Source: an uncultured eubacterium 1-6 (GTDB lineage: Bacteria; Bacillota; Clostridia; Lachnospirales; Lachnospiraceae). Taken from it: 64,000 bases of DNA. The DNA lies in contig CAIFEZ010000016.1 in assembly GCA_903789595.1 (NCBI GenBank), forward strand, positions 1 through 64,000. Reading direction: 5' to 3'. Below the pieces are notes generated by a model. That model ran no database searches. It worked only from the letters and a program-made list of their open reading frames with translations, and was not told the origin of the DNA. Within the stretch, counting starts at the first letter, position 1, and each line of letters opens with the position of its first letter. Shown here piece after piece: positions 17,195-26,555 of the stretch. A program made the translations under genes and the position numbers.

Positions 17195-18616
17195 TTATAC
17201 AGTCTCCCGCTCGGCTTCGCGAAGCTCACGCATAAACGGAACGATAAACGGAACCGTTACCGCTGCCGTGATCACATCCGCGAGCGGCTGTGCCAGAATT
17301 ACACCGTTGATTCCCCAGAACTTCGGAAGAATACATACCAGCGGTATGAAGCATACGCCGCTCTTCAGCGCGGCAAGAAAAGAAGCCCGAAAGCTCTTTC
17401 CAATGCTCTGAAACAGCATGTTGGAACCGATAATCCACGCCTGCAGCAGGCAGGTCGCGCACTGCCAGCGAAGCGCCGGCGCCCCGATTCTTACCACATC
17501 CGCGTCGGGCCGGAACCACGCGATTACAGGCACAGCGAAGATGGCCATAACCAGTGCGATGATGCCCAGAACAACCGTTCCCGCCGCCACGGTAAAACCG
17601 TAGCCGCGTCTCACTCTCTGATATTTTCCCGCTCCGTAATTAAAGGCCGCAACCGGCTGCAGACCCTGTCCGATGCCGATCGCAACGGAAACCATCAGAA
17701 ATACCACTCTGCCGACAATGCTCATACCGGCGATCGCAGCGTCTCCATAAGCCGATGCCTGTGACGTGAGGAATCCCGTCGATACGCTGTTCAGCGTCTG
17801 GCGCACGAAGCTGGCGAAGCCTGTCCTCACGATATCCGCGATGTCCCTCCCGAGCGTCCTCCACCGGAACAGACCGGAAGCCGCTCTTCCGACCGTACGG
17901 ATCGAAAAATGCGTCACGGTCCTGCCGCTGTAGAACATACGAAGAAGGATCAGAAAACTGATCACCTGTGATACGGCGGTCGAGATCCCGGCGCCGCTGA
18001 CGCCCAGGCCAAAGCCAAACATCAGAATCGGATCTCCGATCAGATTCAGGATTCCGCCTGCTGTGAGCCCTATCATCGCGTAAAATGCCCGTCCCTCGTA
18101 GCGAAGAATGTTGTTCAGGACACAGCTCGTCGCCAGAAACGGACCGGACAGGAAAATCCAGAACGCGTATTCCCTTGCATACGGCAGAATCGTATCCGTC
18201 GTTCCCAGCAGCCGGAGAATCGGATTCATGAAGATCATGCAGAACAGTGCGGCAAGTATGCCGACGCCAAAGCTTCCGAAAAAGGAGGTGGAAGCAAACT
18301 TCACCGCCGCGTCCGGATCCTCCGCGCCAAGGTGTCTGGAAATGATGCTCCCTGCTCCGTGGCCGAACATGAATCCGAGCGCCTGGAAAATCGCCATCAG
18401 TGCAAATACGATTCCGACCGCCCCGGACGCGGAGGTTCCGATCCGGCTGACAAAGTAGGTGTCGCCCGTGTTATAGATATTTGTGATCAGCATGCTGATG
18501 ATCGTCGGAACCGCAAGCTGCATAATCAGCTTCGACACCGGCGTTTCTGTCATCTTCCGGTACTGTCTCTCCTCGTTTTCTTTTTCAGCTGTACTTTGAT
18601 TACTGGATTTTTTCAT
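17195..18616 (-). CDS. MATE family efflux transporter
   Basis: About 473 residues with twelve predicted membrane segments in two similar halves, as in MATE drug/cation antiporters. Family features are PVSKLIMQLAVPTIISMLIT near the N-terminus, GTSASGAVGI, NLIGDPILMFGFGLGVSGAG in the first half, and QGLQPVAAFNYGAGKYQRV in the second. I chose the ATG at 18616 (MKKSSNQS); the open frame upstream is not protein-like. It is codirectional with the PatB-like gene, 127 bases downstream of it. Confidence 0.92.
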   Translation of the reverse strand: MKKSSNQSTAEKENEERQYRKMTETPVSKLIMQLAVPTIISMLITNIYNTGDTYFVSRIGTSASGAVGIVFALMAIFQALGFMFGHGAGSIISRHLGAEDPDAAVKFASTSFFGSFGVGILAALFCMIFMNPILRLLGTTDTILPYAREYAFWIFLSGPFLATSCVLNNILRYEGRAFYAMIGLTAGGILNLIGDPILMFGFGLGVSGAGISTAVSQVISFLILLRMFYSGRTVTHFSIRTVGRAASGLFRWRTLGRDIADIVRTGFASFVRQTLNSVSTGFLTSQASAYGDAAIAGMSIVGRVVFLMVSVAIGIGQGLQPVAAFNYGAGKYQRVRRGYGFTVAAGTVVLGIIALVMAIFAVPVIAWFRPDADVVRIGAPALRWQCATCLLQAWIIGSNMLFQSIGKSFRASFLAALKSGVCFIPLVCILPKFWGINGVILAQPLADVITAAVTVPFIVPFMRELREAERETV

Positions 18617-18743
18617 TATTATAATATACCTTTCAAGAGTATACTTATAGATTCTTCCGTGCTTTGTGCTCCTGCGATCCGCTCCCCTCCCCATTCGCAT
18701 TGCCGTGCTGCTGCCGCAGCACTTCATGCGCACACAGGGCATG

Positions 18744-20534
18744 TCAGAAAATTCCGATCTGCCTGAGCTTCACACATTCTTCCTCCGTGAAAAGCTCCGC
18801 AATCCTGCATCCTCCGTTCAGGAGGATCCTGCAGTAATTCCGCGCTTCCTCCATATCCTTATTTCCAACAATATTTCCATTTACAAAACCCGCGAGATGG
18901 CACTCCTCCACCGGATAATTCCCGAGAAGCCTCTTCACGGCGTCCACCGTCATATCCCGGTTTCTGTCATCGGAAACCATCAGCAGACCGTCGTCATTAT
19001 ATACCCACCCGGCGGAAAAATCCTCCGAATCCTGATATAATTCATCCGTTTTCGTACCATTCAAATCGGCTGTGTCAGCATTCCGGTCTTCCTTGTCAGT
19101 TCTGTCTGCATCCAGCTTTCCGATACCGGCTCTGCCCGCGTCCTCGTCCGGGCTCCCGGTACCTGCCCTGCCCGCGTCCTCGTCCGGGCTCCCGGTACCT
19201 GCCCTGCCCGCGTCCTCATCCATGTTCCCGGTGCCGGCTCTGTCCGCGTCCTCGTCCGAATTCCCGGTACCGGCTCTGCCCGCGTCCGTTTCCCCGACAC
19301 AGGAATACGCCGCAGTCTCCGCATCGGTAAAGATATAATCCTGCATGCGCCCGAGTGCTTCCATCAACTTTGTCTTCGGCAGTGCCAGATTCACACGGAT
19401 ATGGCAATTCCCACCGAATGCACGGCCGGTCTGCCAGCCAACTCCCACATTCCAGCCCGCTCTGAGGACCTCATCGATGGTCCTGCCGGTTCTTCTGCAG
19501 AAACCGGTGCAGTCCAGAAACAGCATATAGGTCCCTTCCGGCATCGAAACATCCACTCCCTCAAAATTTTCCTGAATGAAGTCAACCGCCGTGCAGCAGT
19601 TCTCCTCCAGAACACTTCTGAGCTCATCGGTCCACGCCTGCCCTTCGCGGCTGTATGCCGCGATCAGCGCATGCTCGCTGAAGACGTTCATTTCATTGTA
19701 GTGGGTATTTGCCGAAAAGGCAGTGATTCTCTCATTGAGTCTCTGATTATATATAATATGGTAGCTTCCGACAAGCCCCGCGAGATTAAAGGTCTTGCTC
19801 GGCGCATACGCCGCCAGGACATGCTGACGGGCCCATTCGCTGACCATCTGTGCCGGCACATGAGGATGCCCGGTATAGGTGAGATCCGACCAGATCTCAT
19901 CGCTGATCACCAGGCAGTCATTTCTGCGGAAGACCTCCATCGCCTTTTCAATTTCTTCTCTCGTCCAGACTCTGCCACACGGATTGTGAGGCGAGCAGAA
20001 AATTGCCAGCCGAACATGATTCTCACGGATCTTCCGGTCCATATCCTCATAGTCCATCCGCCAGATTCCTCTCTCGTCCTTCTTCAGATCGCTGAACACC
20101 GGGCGCCGCCCCTTGCCGATGATATCGCCGATGAATCCCACATAATAGGGCCGGTGAAGAAAAATCCGGTCTCCCGGCTGCGTCAGCACATCGATCACGC
20201 TCGAGATAAATCCGTGCACGCCATTTTCATATCCGATCTGCTCCCGGCACAGTCCCGTGACATGATTTCGCTCCTCCTGCCAGCGGATGATCGACTCATA
20301 GTATTCGTCCTTCGGTTCAAAATATCCGAACAGCGGATGCTGTGCGCGCCGGATGATCGCTTCTGTAATCGCCGGGCACGTCTTGAAATTCATATCTGCG
20401 ACCCACATCGGGATAAAATCGAAACCCTCCATCGGTGCTCCGGGCTCAAATCCCCAGACCCGCTTTCCGGTGGCATCCACCGCCGTGGCATCCTGTCCCC
20501 GTCTGTCAATAATCGATGTAAAATCGTACTTCAT
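18744..20534 (-). CDS. PatB/MalY-type C-S lyase with repeat linker and extra C-terminal domain
   Basis: Residues 1-403 form a fold-type I PLP enzyme of the MalY/PatB cystathionine beta-lyase group: MWVADMNFKTCPAI, the SPHNPCGRVW motif, VISDEIWSDL and the PLP lysine K247 in YAPSKTFNLAG. Normal members end near residue 400. This one continues with five 12-residue repeats (about 418-477; DAGRAGTGSPDE-like), an Asp/Thr-rich spacer, and a final 90-residue domain (about 505-596) that I do not recognise. The repeats correspond to a 36-bp DNA tandem array. A frameshift does not explain the extension, since one frame runs throughout. Confidence 0.85.
   Translation of the reverse strand: MKYDFTSIIDRRGQDATAVDATGKRVWGFEPGAPMEGFDFIPMWVADMNFKTCPAITEAIIRRAQHPLFGYFEPKDEYYESIIRWQEERNHVTGLCREQIGYENGVHGFISSVIDVLTQPGDRIFLHRPYYVGFIGDIIGKGRRPVFSDLKKDERGIWRMDYEDMDRKIRENHVRLAIFCSPHNPCGRVWTREEIEKAMEVFRRNDCLVISDEIWSDLTYTGHPHVPAQMVSEWARQHVLAAYAPSKTFNLAGLVGSYHIIYNQRLNERITAFSANTHYNEMNVFSEHALIAAYSREGQAWTDELRSVLEENCCTAVDFIQENFEGVDVSMPEGTYMLFLDCTGFCRRTGRTIDEVLRAGWNVGVGWQTGRAFGGNCHIRVNLALPKTKLMEALGRMQDYIFTDAETAAYSCVGETDAGRAGTGNSDEDADRAGTGNMDEDAGRAGTGSPDEDAGRAGTGSPDEDAGRAGIGKLDADRTDKEDRNADTADLNGTKTDELYQDSEDFSAGWVYNDDGLLMVSDDRNRDMTVDAVKRLLGNYPVEECHLAGFVNGNIVGNKDMEEARNYCRILLNGGCRIAELFTEEECVKLRQIGIF
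19104..19283 (-). repeat. Five 36-bp tandem repeats coding the linker
   Basis: Five in-frame copies of a 36-bp unit encode DAGRAGTGNSDE, DADRAGTGNMDE, DAGRAGTGSPDE (twice) and DAGRAGIGKLDA. The two central units are almost identical in DNA, pointing to recent slippage or unequal exchange. Copy number may vary between strains without breaking the frame. Confidence 0.85.
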
Positions 20535-20880
20535 TTCTTCTCCGTTTCTCTAACACATCCGCATTTTCCCGCAGATGCTTCCTGCTCCGGCATCGCACCT
20601 GCCGCCGGAAAACCGGGAAGCCTCTGCTGTCACGACTGCAATTGTATCACATTCGTATGGATTCTGAAATACGGTCATTTTTCCACGAAAAAGTGCCCTT
20701 TCAGCTGATACCAGACATCTGGTCCGGTCTTCTCATTTTTTCCGCAAAAAAGTGCCCCTTTCGGGGCACTGAACAATCCAGACAATCCTATGCAGAACAT
20801 CGGGAGAGCCGCACGTTCTCAAGATTGGGAGCTGCATAGATGACACAGATATCGAAATTTTCTTCTTTGAGGCGTTCTCC
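20535..20880. other. Gap between patB-like and SLH genes
   Basis: This gap holds the SLH gene terminator (20745-20770). A second, half-length version of the same motif lies at about 20677-20705: CACGAAAAAGTGCCCTTTCA resembles GCAAAAAAGTGCCCCTTTCG but lacks the closing arm. The remainder should contain the promoter of the PatB-like gene. I see no gene. Confidence 0.5.
20745..20770 (-). terminator. Intrinsic terminator of the SLH protein gene
   Basis: On the minus strand AGTGCCCC, a GAAA loop and GGGGCACT form a perfect 8-bp stem followed by six T residues. It lies 110 bases after the SLH gene stop. Confidence 0.85.
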
Positions 20881-22200
20881 TCAGAATCTGGAAGCCGCGC
20901 GGTACAGGAAGGTCACTGCCTCCGCCCTGCTGCAGGATGCGTCCGGTGAGAATGTCGATGCCGAGGTTCCGCTCGTGATTCCATTCTGGACGGCCCAGCC
21001 GACCGCATTGTAATAATAGGCGTTGGACGATACATCGCTGAAGCTGCTGGTATAGCTGCCGGTTCCGGCCGCGTAGCATCGATAAAGCATCGTAATGATC
21101 TGCGCTCTGGAACAGTTCACCGCCGACCCGAAGGATCCGTCCCCCAGTCCCGCGGAAATTCCGTGCTGCCGTGCCCAGTTCACCGCCTGATAATAATATG
21201 CCGACGGCGAAACGTCCGAAAATCCGGCGCTGGCGCTTACCTCTCCGTTCCCGAGCAGCCGGTATATCCATGTGATGATCTCCGCCCTTGTCGTCGTATT
21301 CGACGGACTGAACGTCGTGCTGCTCGTCCCGCTGGTCACCTGGTTCTGATACGCCCAGTAGACCGGCTCATAATAATATGCCGAGGTGTTCTGCACATCG
21401 GTGAACACGCCGTTTTCCTGCGGGTCCGCCGGCTGCAGGTAGGTATGAATCCATTCATAGAAAAGCCTGTGTCGCGTATTATAGACAGCACCACTGACGG
21501 AATATGGATTGGTGCTTGCCTTCTGATCATCGGATAGCGCCGCCATGATATTGTCCAGACTAAAGTTCGAGGAATAATAACTCACAACCCGGTTAAAAAT
21601 CCGCTTCGCCGCGGCTTCTCCGCCCAGCATCCCGATCTCCGCGTACATCATGCAGGCTGCCACATCATTTGTATATAAGGACTGACAGTCCTCGATGTAG
21701 ATCTTTGCAAACTCCTTGAATGCCTCGTCCTGGCATTTCTTTCCGGTATCAGTAGTAATCAGCCGTACGATGACATCCTTCTGAGCCGCTGTCGGCTCCC
21801 AACGGAGCTTCTCCCAGTCCTGGCTGAGCATGCTCTGAATCGATCCGTCCGTATCAATGCTCTGAAACAGCGCCGGGTCCGCATTGTAGATCCTGTTCAG
21901 AAGTGCGCGGCCGTTATTGCCGTATGCGGACCACCAGCCGATCGTGATCGTCTGCTCCGCTCCCCAGCTGTCCGCCAGAGAGAGATAAGTCGAGTAGTCC
22001 CGCTGACCGTACACCAGCCCGCCGGACTCACACGCGCCGATCATATTGATGAAAATGTTGAAATCCTCGTCCGTAAAATTTCCGACGGACACCTCCGCAT
22101 ACACCGGGATCGCTGAAGATACGGCTGTCGCGGCAGGCGCCGCAAACGCAATCACGCCGGTCATGCACAGACACAGTAATTTCTTGCCGAGCTTGTTCAT
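20881..22200 (-). CDS. Secreted protein with three S-layer homology domains
   Basis: About 439 residues. A signal peptide (KLGKKLLCLCMTGVIAFAAP, cleavage probably near VYAEV) is followed by a domain of about 200 residues of unclear type. That domain contains CESGGLVYGQRDY, TITIGWWSAYGNNGRALLNR and VIVRLITTDTGKKCQDEAF, vaguely like lysozyme-superfamily muramidases or chitosanases; the Glu in CESGG could be catalytic, but this is a guess. Three SLH modules end the protein, each with Phe-x-Asp-Val, AYYY and NGITSG or HGISAG motifs. SLH domains bind secondary cell-wall polymer, so it should sit on the cell surface. GGAGAAGGTAT precedes the ATG at 22200. Confidence 0.85.
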   Translation of the reverse strand: MNKLGKKLLCLCMTGVIAFAAPAATAVSSAIPVYAEVSVGNFTDEDFNIFINMIGACESGGLVYGQRDYSTYLSLADSWGAEQTITIGWWSAYGNNGRALLNRIYNADPALFQSIDTDGSIQSMLSQDWEKLRWEPTAAQKDVIVRLITTDTGKKCQDEAFKEFAKIYIEDCQSLYTNDVAACMMYAEIGMLGGEAAAKRIFNRVVSYYSSNFSLDNIMAALSDDQKASTNPYSVSGAVYNTRHRLFYEWIHTYLQPADPQENGVFTDVQNTSAYYYEPVYWAYQNQVTSGTSSTTFSPSNTTTRAEIITWIYRLLGNGEVSASAGFSDVSPSAYYYQAVNWARQHGISAGLGDGSFGSAVNCSRAQIITMLYRCYAAGTGSYTSSFSDVSSNAYYYNAVGWAVQNGITSGTSASTFSPDASCSRAEAVTFLYRAASRF

Positions 22201-22344
22201 ATACCTTCTCCATTCCTTAACTTCATTTTTGTCTTGAAATTTTAAAGTTATTGTAACATCTTCTTCGCACTTTTGCAACTTTAACAGATGCCGCTTACGG
22301 CAGGGCGTAATGTGCTGAACAGCTGCCGGGTTTTCCCATGGATA

Positions 22345-24900
22345 TCATTTCCGGTAAGGCACAGCTCCCTCATACATGGAGGACTGCCAGATGATGGATA
22401 CCGTCCGGCTGATACAGGCCTTCAGGTCTTCGAGAGTCAGTGTTCCGTCGTCCAGCGCTTTTTCAATATCCTCGTAATCCGACGCTGCGCCCGGCATAAT
22501 CATGTCGTTTCCGGCGCGCATGCACCCGTCCGCGGTCGCCCGCTTCGGGTCCTGAAGCTGCATCGTCGTCGTCCAGTCTGTCATGACAGCTCCCCGGAAT
22601 CCCCATTCGTTCCTCAGAACATCTGTGATAAGATCCCTGCTGTTGGCGGCATGCACCCCGTTCACCAGGTTATAGCTGGTCATGAGGGACATCGGCTGCG
22701 ATTTCTTCACCGCAATCTCAAACCCACGCAGATAAATCTCCCGCAGCGTTCTCTCTGAGAGTACAGAATCCGACCTCATGCGGTTGTCCTCCTGATTATT
22801 GCAGGCAAAATGCTTGATCGTCGTTCCGACGCCTGGATTTCTCTGCACGCCGTTCGTCATAGCAGCCGCGATTTCTCCCGTCAGTACGGGATCTTCGGAA
22901 TAATACTCAAAATTTCTTCCGCAGAGCGGATTTCGATGAATGCACATGCCGGGCGCCAGCCAGAGCGTCACCCCGAACCTCAGCAGTTCCTTTCCGATGA
23001 TTTCACCGACCTCCGAAACCAGATCGGTGTCCCAGGTCTGCGCCAGCGCCGTTCCTGTCGGAATGGCCGTGCAGTACTGATAATATTTTTCGCCCTCTGT
23101 CTCCTCCGCTTCCGGGACGAAAAATCCGCCTTCCAGACTGAATTCAAAAGGCATCGGGACAATTCTTCCGTTCTGAACGAAATAATAGCGCATCAGGCGA
23201 AGTCCGGCAGGTCCGTCCGCCAGAACAATGCTCGCGAGTCCCCGGTCCTCTGCGGCCGGACTGGTCTGCGCCGCAGATCCCGGCACCGAAATTCCCGCTG
23301 ATCCCAGATTGCTGGTCTCCTGCGCCTTTCCCGGATCCCCGGCCGACAGCCGGATCAGCTGATCTCTCGTCAGCGTATCCACAAAAGAACGTGCCTCTTC
23401 ATCTGCCAGATCTGCGTTTCCGCGGTAAGCTGCGGTCTCCGTGCGGATTTCGGACGCATGCAGTGAAACGACCGGAAGCCTCTTCTCCTCTGCCTCTTTC
23501 TTCCAGTCCAGATACTGTCTCTCCATCTGCTCCGGGTCTCTGTGAAATTCCTTCAGATCCGTCTGAAGCGGACAGATGTTTCTGTCCTTCTCAAGCACGG
23601 CGGTCTCATCCATCCGTACGACTCCGGAAAGCCGGGATGCTCCAAGGCTGTTTCCGACCCAGATTCCGTAGTCGCCCTTCTCCAGGATCCAGGCGGCAGT
23701 TTCCTCATCGTAGGATGCCAGCGCCTTCAACGGAATCTCGACCATCACTTCCTGCTCGTCTCCGGGCTTAAGTTCATCGGATTTAATAAATCCGACGAGC
23801 CGGCGATATTCTTTTTCCAGCCGCCCTGTCGGCAGTGACGCATATACCTGAACAACCTCTCTTCCGACTGTCTCTCCCGTATTTCTGACAGCCGCCGTCA
23901 CGCTGATTTCCTGTGCGGCCTCTCCCTCGGCCAGCGCTGTCTCAACGGTACGGATGGAAAAACCGGTGTAGGAAAGTCCGTATCCGAACCCATAGCGAAC
24001 CGGAATTTCATAGCTGTCAAAATAACGATACCCCACATAGAGGCCTTCGTTATACTCCTCCGTATCCGTGTTTCCGTTGTTGTGGGAGTAATTCTCTTCA
24101 TTCGGATAATCCTCATACCGGAAGGCATAGCTGTCCGCAAGCTTGCCCGAAGGGCTGATCCTTCCGGATACCAGATCCGCGAAGGCATGTCCCCCTTCCA
24201 TCCCCGGCTGCGCCATCTGAATCAGCCCCCGAATGTTCGAAAATTCATCCAGAAAAGACAGATCCACCTGTCCGCCCGCATTCAGCACGACGATCACATT
24301 CGTGTAAATCCGGCAGATCTCCCGGAGCATGTCATGCTCTTCATCAGTCAGATAATAATCTCCCTTTCTGCGGAAACGATCCGCGCCTTCTCCGCAAACC
24401 CGGCTCAAGATATAGAACGCCGTCTTCCTGTCATCTGCGACGTCCTTCGAGAGGTCGATCGGCCGCCCCGCCGGCATTCGGAACGGATGCTCCGCATAAT
24501 CGGCGAAAAAATTATAATTCTCCCCGTTCTCCTGCTTTCTGCCGAGCAGACCGTCTCTCCACCGAAGCCTGGACTCCGTATAGGTCTTATCGAAATCACA
24601 AATCCACGCCTCATTGGTAATCACGTACCCGGCATCTCTCATTCCCTCAAAGATACTCACGCTGGAGCGCTCATTCACATCGCCCGAGCCGGTTCCTCCC
24701 TTGATCGTGTGAGAAGCGCCAACGCCGTACAAGGCCACTCCGCTGCCCACGGGAAGCGGCAGTACATGATTTTCATTTTTCAGAAGAACCATCCCGGCCG
24801 CGGCGGCTTTTCTGGCTACCTTCCGTCCGATCCTTTCCTTCTCTGTTTCTTCCGGGTTCCTCGTACCGGAAAACCCGCGATGCATCATTTTTCTTTCCAT
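22345..24900 (-). CDS. Glycoside hydrolase family 3 (beta-glucosidase-like), permuted domain order
   Basis: A cytoplasmic-type GH3 enzyme of about 851 residues without a signal peptide. The order is reversed relative to common GH3 enzymes: the alpha/beta sandwich comes first (GMVLLKNENHVLPLP, RISPSGKLADS, VRYGFGYGLSYTGF), then a fibronectin-III-like domain (EVVQVYASLP, LKPGDEQEVMVEI), and the TIM barrel last (IVLADGPAGLR, WLAPGMCIHRNPLCGRNFEY, TTIKHFACNNQE). The nucleophile is Asp775 in AVMTDWTT. I chose the ATG at 24900, preceded by AGGAGGATATGGAAT. A beta-glycosidase is likely; the exact sugar is unknown. Confidence 0.93.
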   Translation of the reverse strand: MERKMMHRGFSGTRNPEETEKERIGRKVARKAAAAGMVLLKNENHVLPLPVGSGVALYGVGASHTIKGGTGSGDVNERSSVSIFEGMRDAGYVITNEAWICDFDKTYTESRLRWRDGLLGRKQENGENYNFFADYAEHPFRMPAGRPIDLSKDVADDRKTAFYILSRVCGEGADRFRRKGDYYLTDEEHDMLREICRIYTNVIVVLNAGGQVDLSFLDEFSNIRGLIQMAQPGMEGGHAFADLVSGRISPSGKLADSYAFRYEDYPNEENYSHNNGNTDTEEYNEGLYVGYRYFDSYEIPVRYGFGYGLSYTGFSIRTVETALAEGEAAQEISVTAAVRNTGETVGREVVQVYASLPTGRLEKEYRRLVGFIKSDELKPGDEQEVMVEIPLKALASYDEETAAWILEKGDYGIWVGNSLGASRLSGVVRMDETAVLEKDRNICPLQTDLKEFHRDPEQMERQYLDWKKEAEEKRLPVVSLHASEIRTETAAYRGNADLADEEARSFVDTLTRDQLIRLSAGDPGKAQETSNLGSAGISVPGSAAQTSPAAEDRGLASIVLADGPAGLRLMRYYFVQNGRIVPMPFEFSLEGGFFVPEAEETEGEKYYQYCTAIPTGTALAQTWDTDLVSEVGEIIGKELLRFGVTLWLAPGMCIHRNPLCGRNFEYYSEDPVLTGEIAAAMTNGVQRNPGVGTTIKHFACNNQEDNRMRSDSVLSERTLREIYLRGFEIAVKKSQPMSLMTSYNLVNGVHAANSRDLITDVLRNEWGFRGAVMTDWTTTMQLQDPKRATADGCMRAGNDMIMPGAASDYEDIEKALDDGTLTLEDLKACISRTVSIIWQSSMYEGAVPYRK

Positions 24901-25054
24901 ATTCCATATCCTCCTGCCTCTGAAATTGCGCCGACAACTTCTTGCTCTGCACTCTGCTGCAAAAATACCGCGATCCGAATTTAGACCTGACGTAAAAACT
25001 GCCACATATGAAACTTTTTCCTACTCATATACGAATCGCATTCGCATTAAAATT

Positions 25055-25089
25055 TTGAGGAACCTGTCATCCGGTGACAGGTTCCTCAA
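25055..25089 (-). terminator. Terminator downstream of the rep gene
   Basis: TTGAGGAACCTGTCA and TGACAGGTTCCTCAA form a perfect 15-bp stem around TCCGG. On the minus strand it is followed by AATTTTAAT. It lies 72 bases after the rep stop and before the GH3 start. Confidence 0.75.
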
Positions 25090-25160
25090 TCTTTGCTCTC
25101 GGGAATACTTTCTCCCAAACGTTTCTGTCGGAAGACATGCGCATTCTCACAATCGCATAT

Positions 25161-26555
25161 TCAAGCTCGCATACTTTCTACAGTAAAGTCCATATACATC
25201 TTGATCCGCTCATCAATGTCGAAGGCGAGCTCCATCGCCTCTAGCGGAACACCGATGCTCTCGACAAAATCCTGGAAGTTGTCCTTCTGCTTGTATCTCT
25301 CCCAGACAAGCTCCTTGGTTCTGTTGGAGTGAGATTCCCGGTGCAGTTCCTTCGCAGTCTCCGCATCCTCGGTGCTTCCCTCCACCGCTTCCACGACGTT
25401 GTCCGCATAGCGGTTCCTCACCGCCTCCTTCAGCCATCCGAAATAATTTCGAATCGTCATGCCTCCGGTCTTCGCGTAGTCGATCTCTCTCTTGATCTCG
25501 TCGGTATCTCCGCCGGCGTCCTGAAGCAGGCGGTCGTAATACTCCATGGTGAATCCGCTCGTCGCACGGATTCCGCTTTTCTTCAGATACGTCAGAATAT
25601 CCGAATATTCCCGCAGCTTCTTCGCTCCGCTCTTCTTGTCCTCTGTGGCAACTTTCTCGAACGGATCCGGTTCGGCCACCTTCACATATTCCGGGCTGAG
25701 CTGCTCGATCTTCTCCTTGTTCTTGTGGATCGTCTCGAGATTCCCCTCCGGAATATTCCACGAAATCATGAACAGGATATCGGTCGCCCGTCCGCGGTTT
25801 CCTCTCTCCACGGTATACTCGAACGTGATGTCGGCCTTCTCATCCATCTCTATTTTCGCCTCGTCGAGTACCTTCGTGCGGAAATCCGTGAACCGCTCAT
25901 ACTGCTTGTCTTCCTTCTTTGCCAGACGGACAAGCTCCGACCAGGTCGCCCCGTCGGACACCGCCCTCTGCAGATAGGAAGCATCCAGATTCACGAGTCC
26001 CAGCGTACAGCGGAGCTCGTCTACGCTGTACACCTTCGTGACAAACTTCGACTTTGTCGTGTCAATCTTGTAGGCTTCCTTCTTCAGAAGCTCATAGAGA
26101 CGAAAAGAGCTGTTCTTTTCAAAGGATACCAGTGTCGCAAGTTCCATCGATGTATAGCTCTTCTGAAGACTGGTGATATGCGGCGTCATCTCCCGGTTAT
26201 AGATAATCTCCAGCTTCTGATCCTTATAGGAAACATTGGTGATCATGGTAAACGTATGGAAGTTCCCGAGACCATCCTCGATGGTTATAATATTCCCCGC
26301 AAGCTGCTTGCTCACGCTTTTCAGCTTCTTGTATATATTCGTATCGGTCTCGTTGCCAAGGATACGTTTGATCTCGCTCGGATAGAGTGTCGCCATAACC
26401 TGCTTGGATCCCGGCTCCTGCTGAAGCTTCGTCAGGGAGACGGCGATGATCTTATTCCCCAGAATCGAGGTCTTGTACTTCGCGTTGATCAGCGAATTAC
26501 TCTTCCGGACGACAACACCCTCAATCAGATCGTTTCGTACACTGGTAGCTGTCAT
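25161..26555 (-). CDS. Plasmid-type replication initiator (Rep_3 / RepB family)
   Basis: 464 residues with two winged-helix-like halves typical of theta-plasmid initiators. The first has VVRKSNSLINAKYKTSILGN, KIIAVSLTKLQ and IYKKLKSVSKQLAGNIITIE; the second has LVSFEKNSSFRLYELLKKEA, YSVDELRCTLGL and FRTKVLDEAKIEMDEKADI. The C-terminal 170 residues resemble tails of Firmicute Rep_3 proteins. The ATG follows AAAGGGGATAATGAA. Upstream on the minus strand lies a field of about 17 iteron-like repeats, the expected binding sites. Iterons at 26578 and 26636 flank the likely rep promoter, suggesting autoregulation. No parA, mobilisation or integrase gene is next to it. Confidence 0.88.
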   Translation of the reverse strand: MTATSVRNDLIEGVVVRKSNSLINAKYKTSILGNKIIAVSLTKLQQEPGSKQVMATLYPSEIKRILGNETDTNIYKKLKSVSKQLAGNIITIEDGLGNFHTFTMITNVSYKDQKLEIIYNREMTPHITSLQKSYTSMELATLVSFEKNSSFRLYELLKKEAYKIDTTKSKFVTKVYSVDELRCTLGLVNLDASYLQRAVSDGATWSELVRLAKKEDKQYERFTDFRTKVLDEAKIEMDEKADITFEYTVERGNRGRATDILFMISWNIPEGNLETIHKNKEKIEQLSPEYVKVAEPDPFEKVATEDKKSGAKKLREYSDILTYLKKSGIRATSGFTMEYYDRLLQDAGGDTDEIKREIDYAKTGGMTIRNYFGWLKEAVRNRYADNVVEAVEGSTEDAETAKELHRESHSNRTKELVWERYKQKDNFQDFVESIGVPLEAMELAFDIDERIKMYMDFTVESMRA

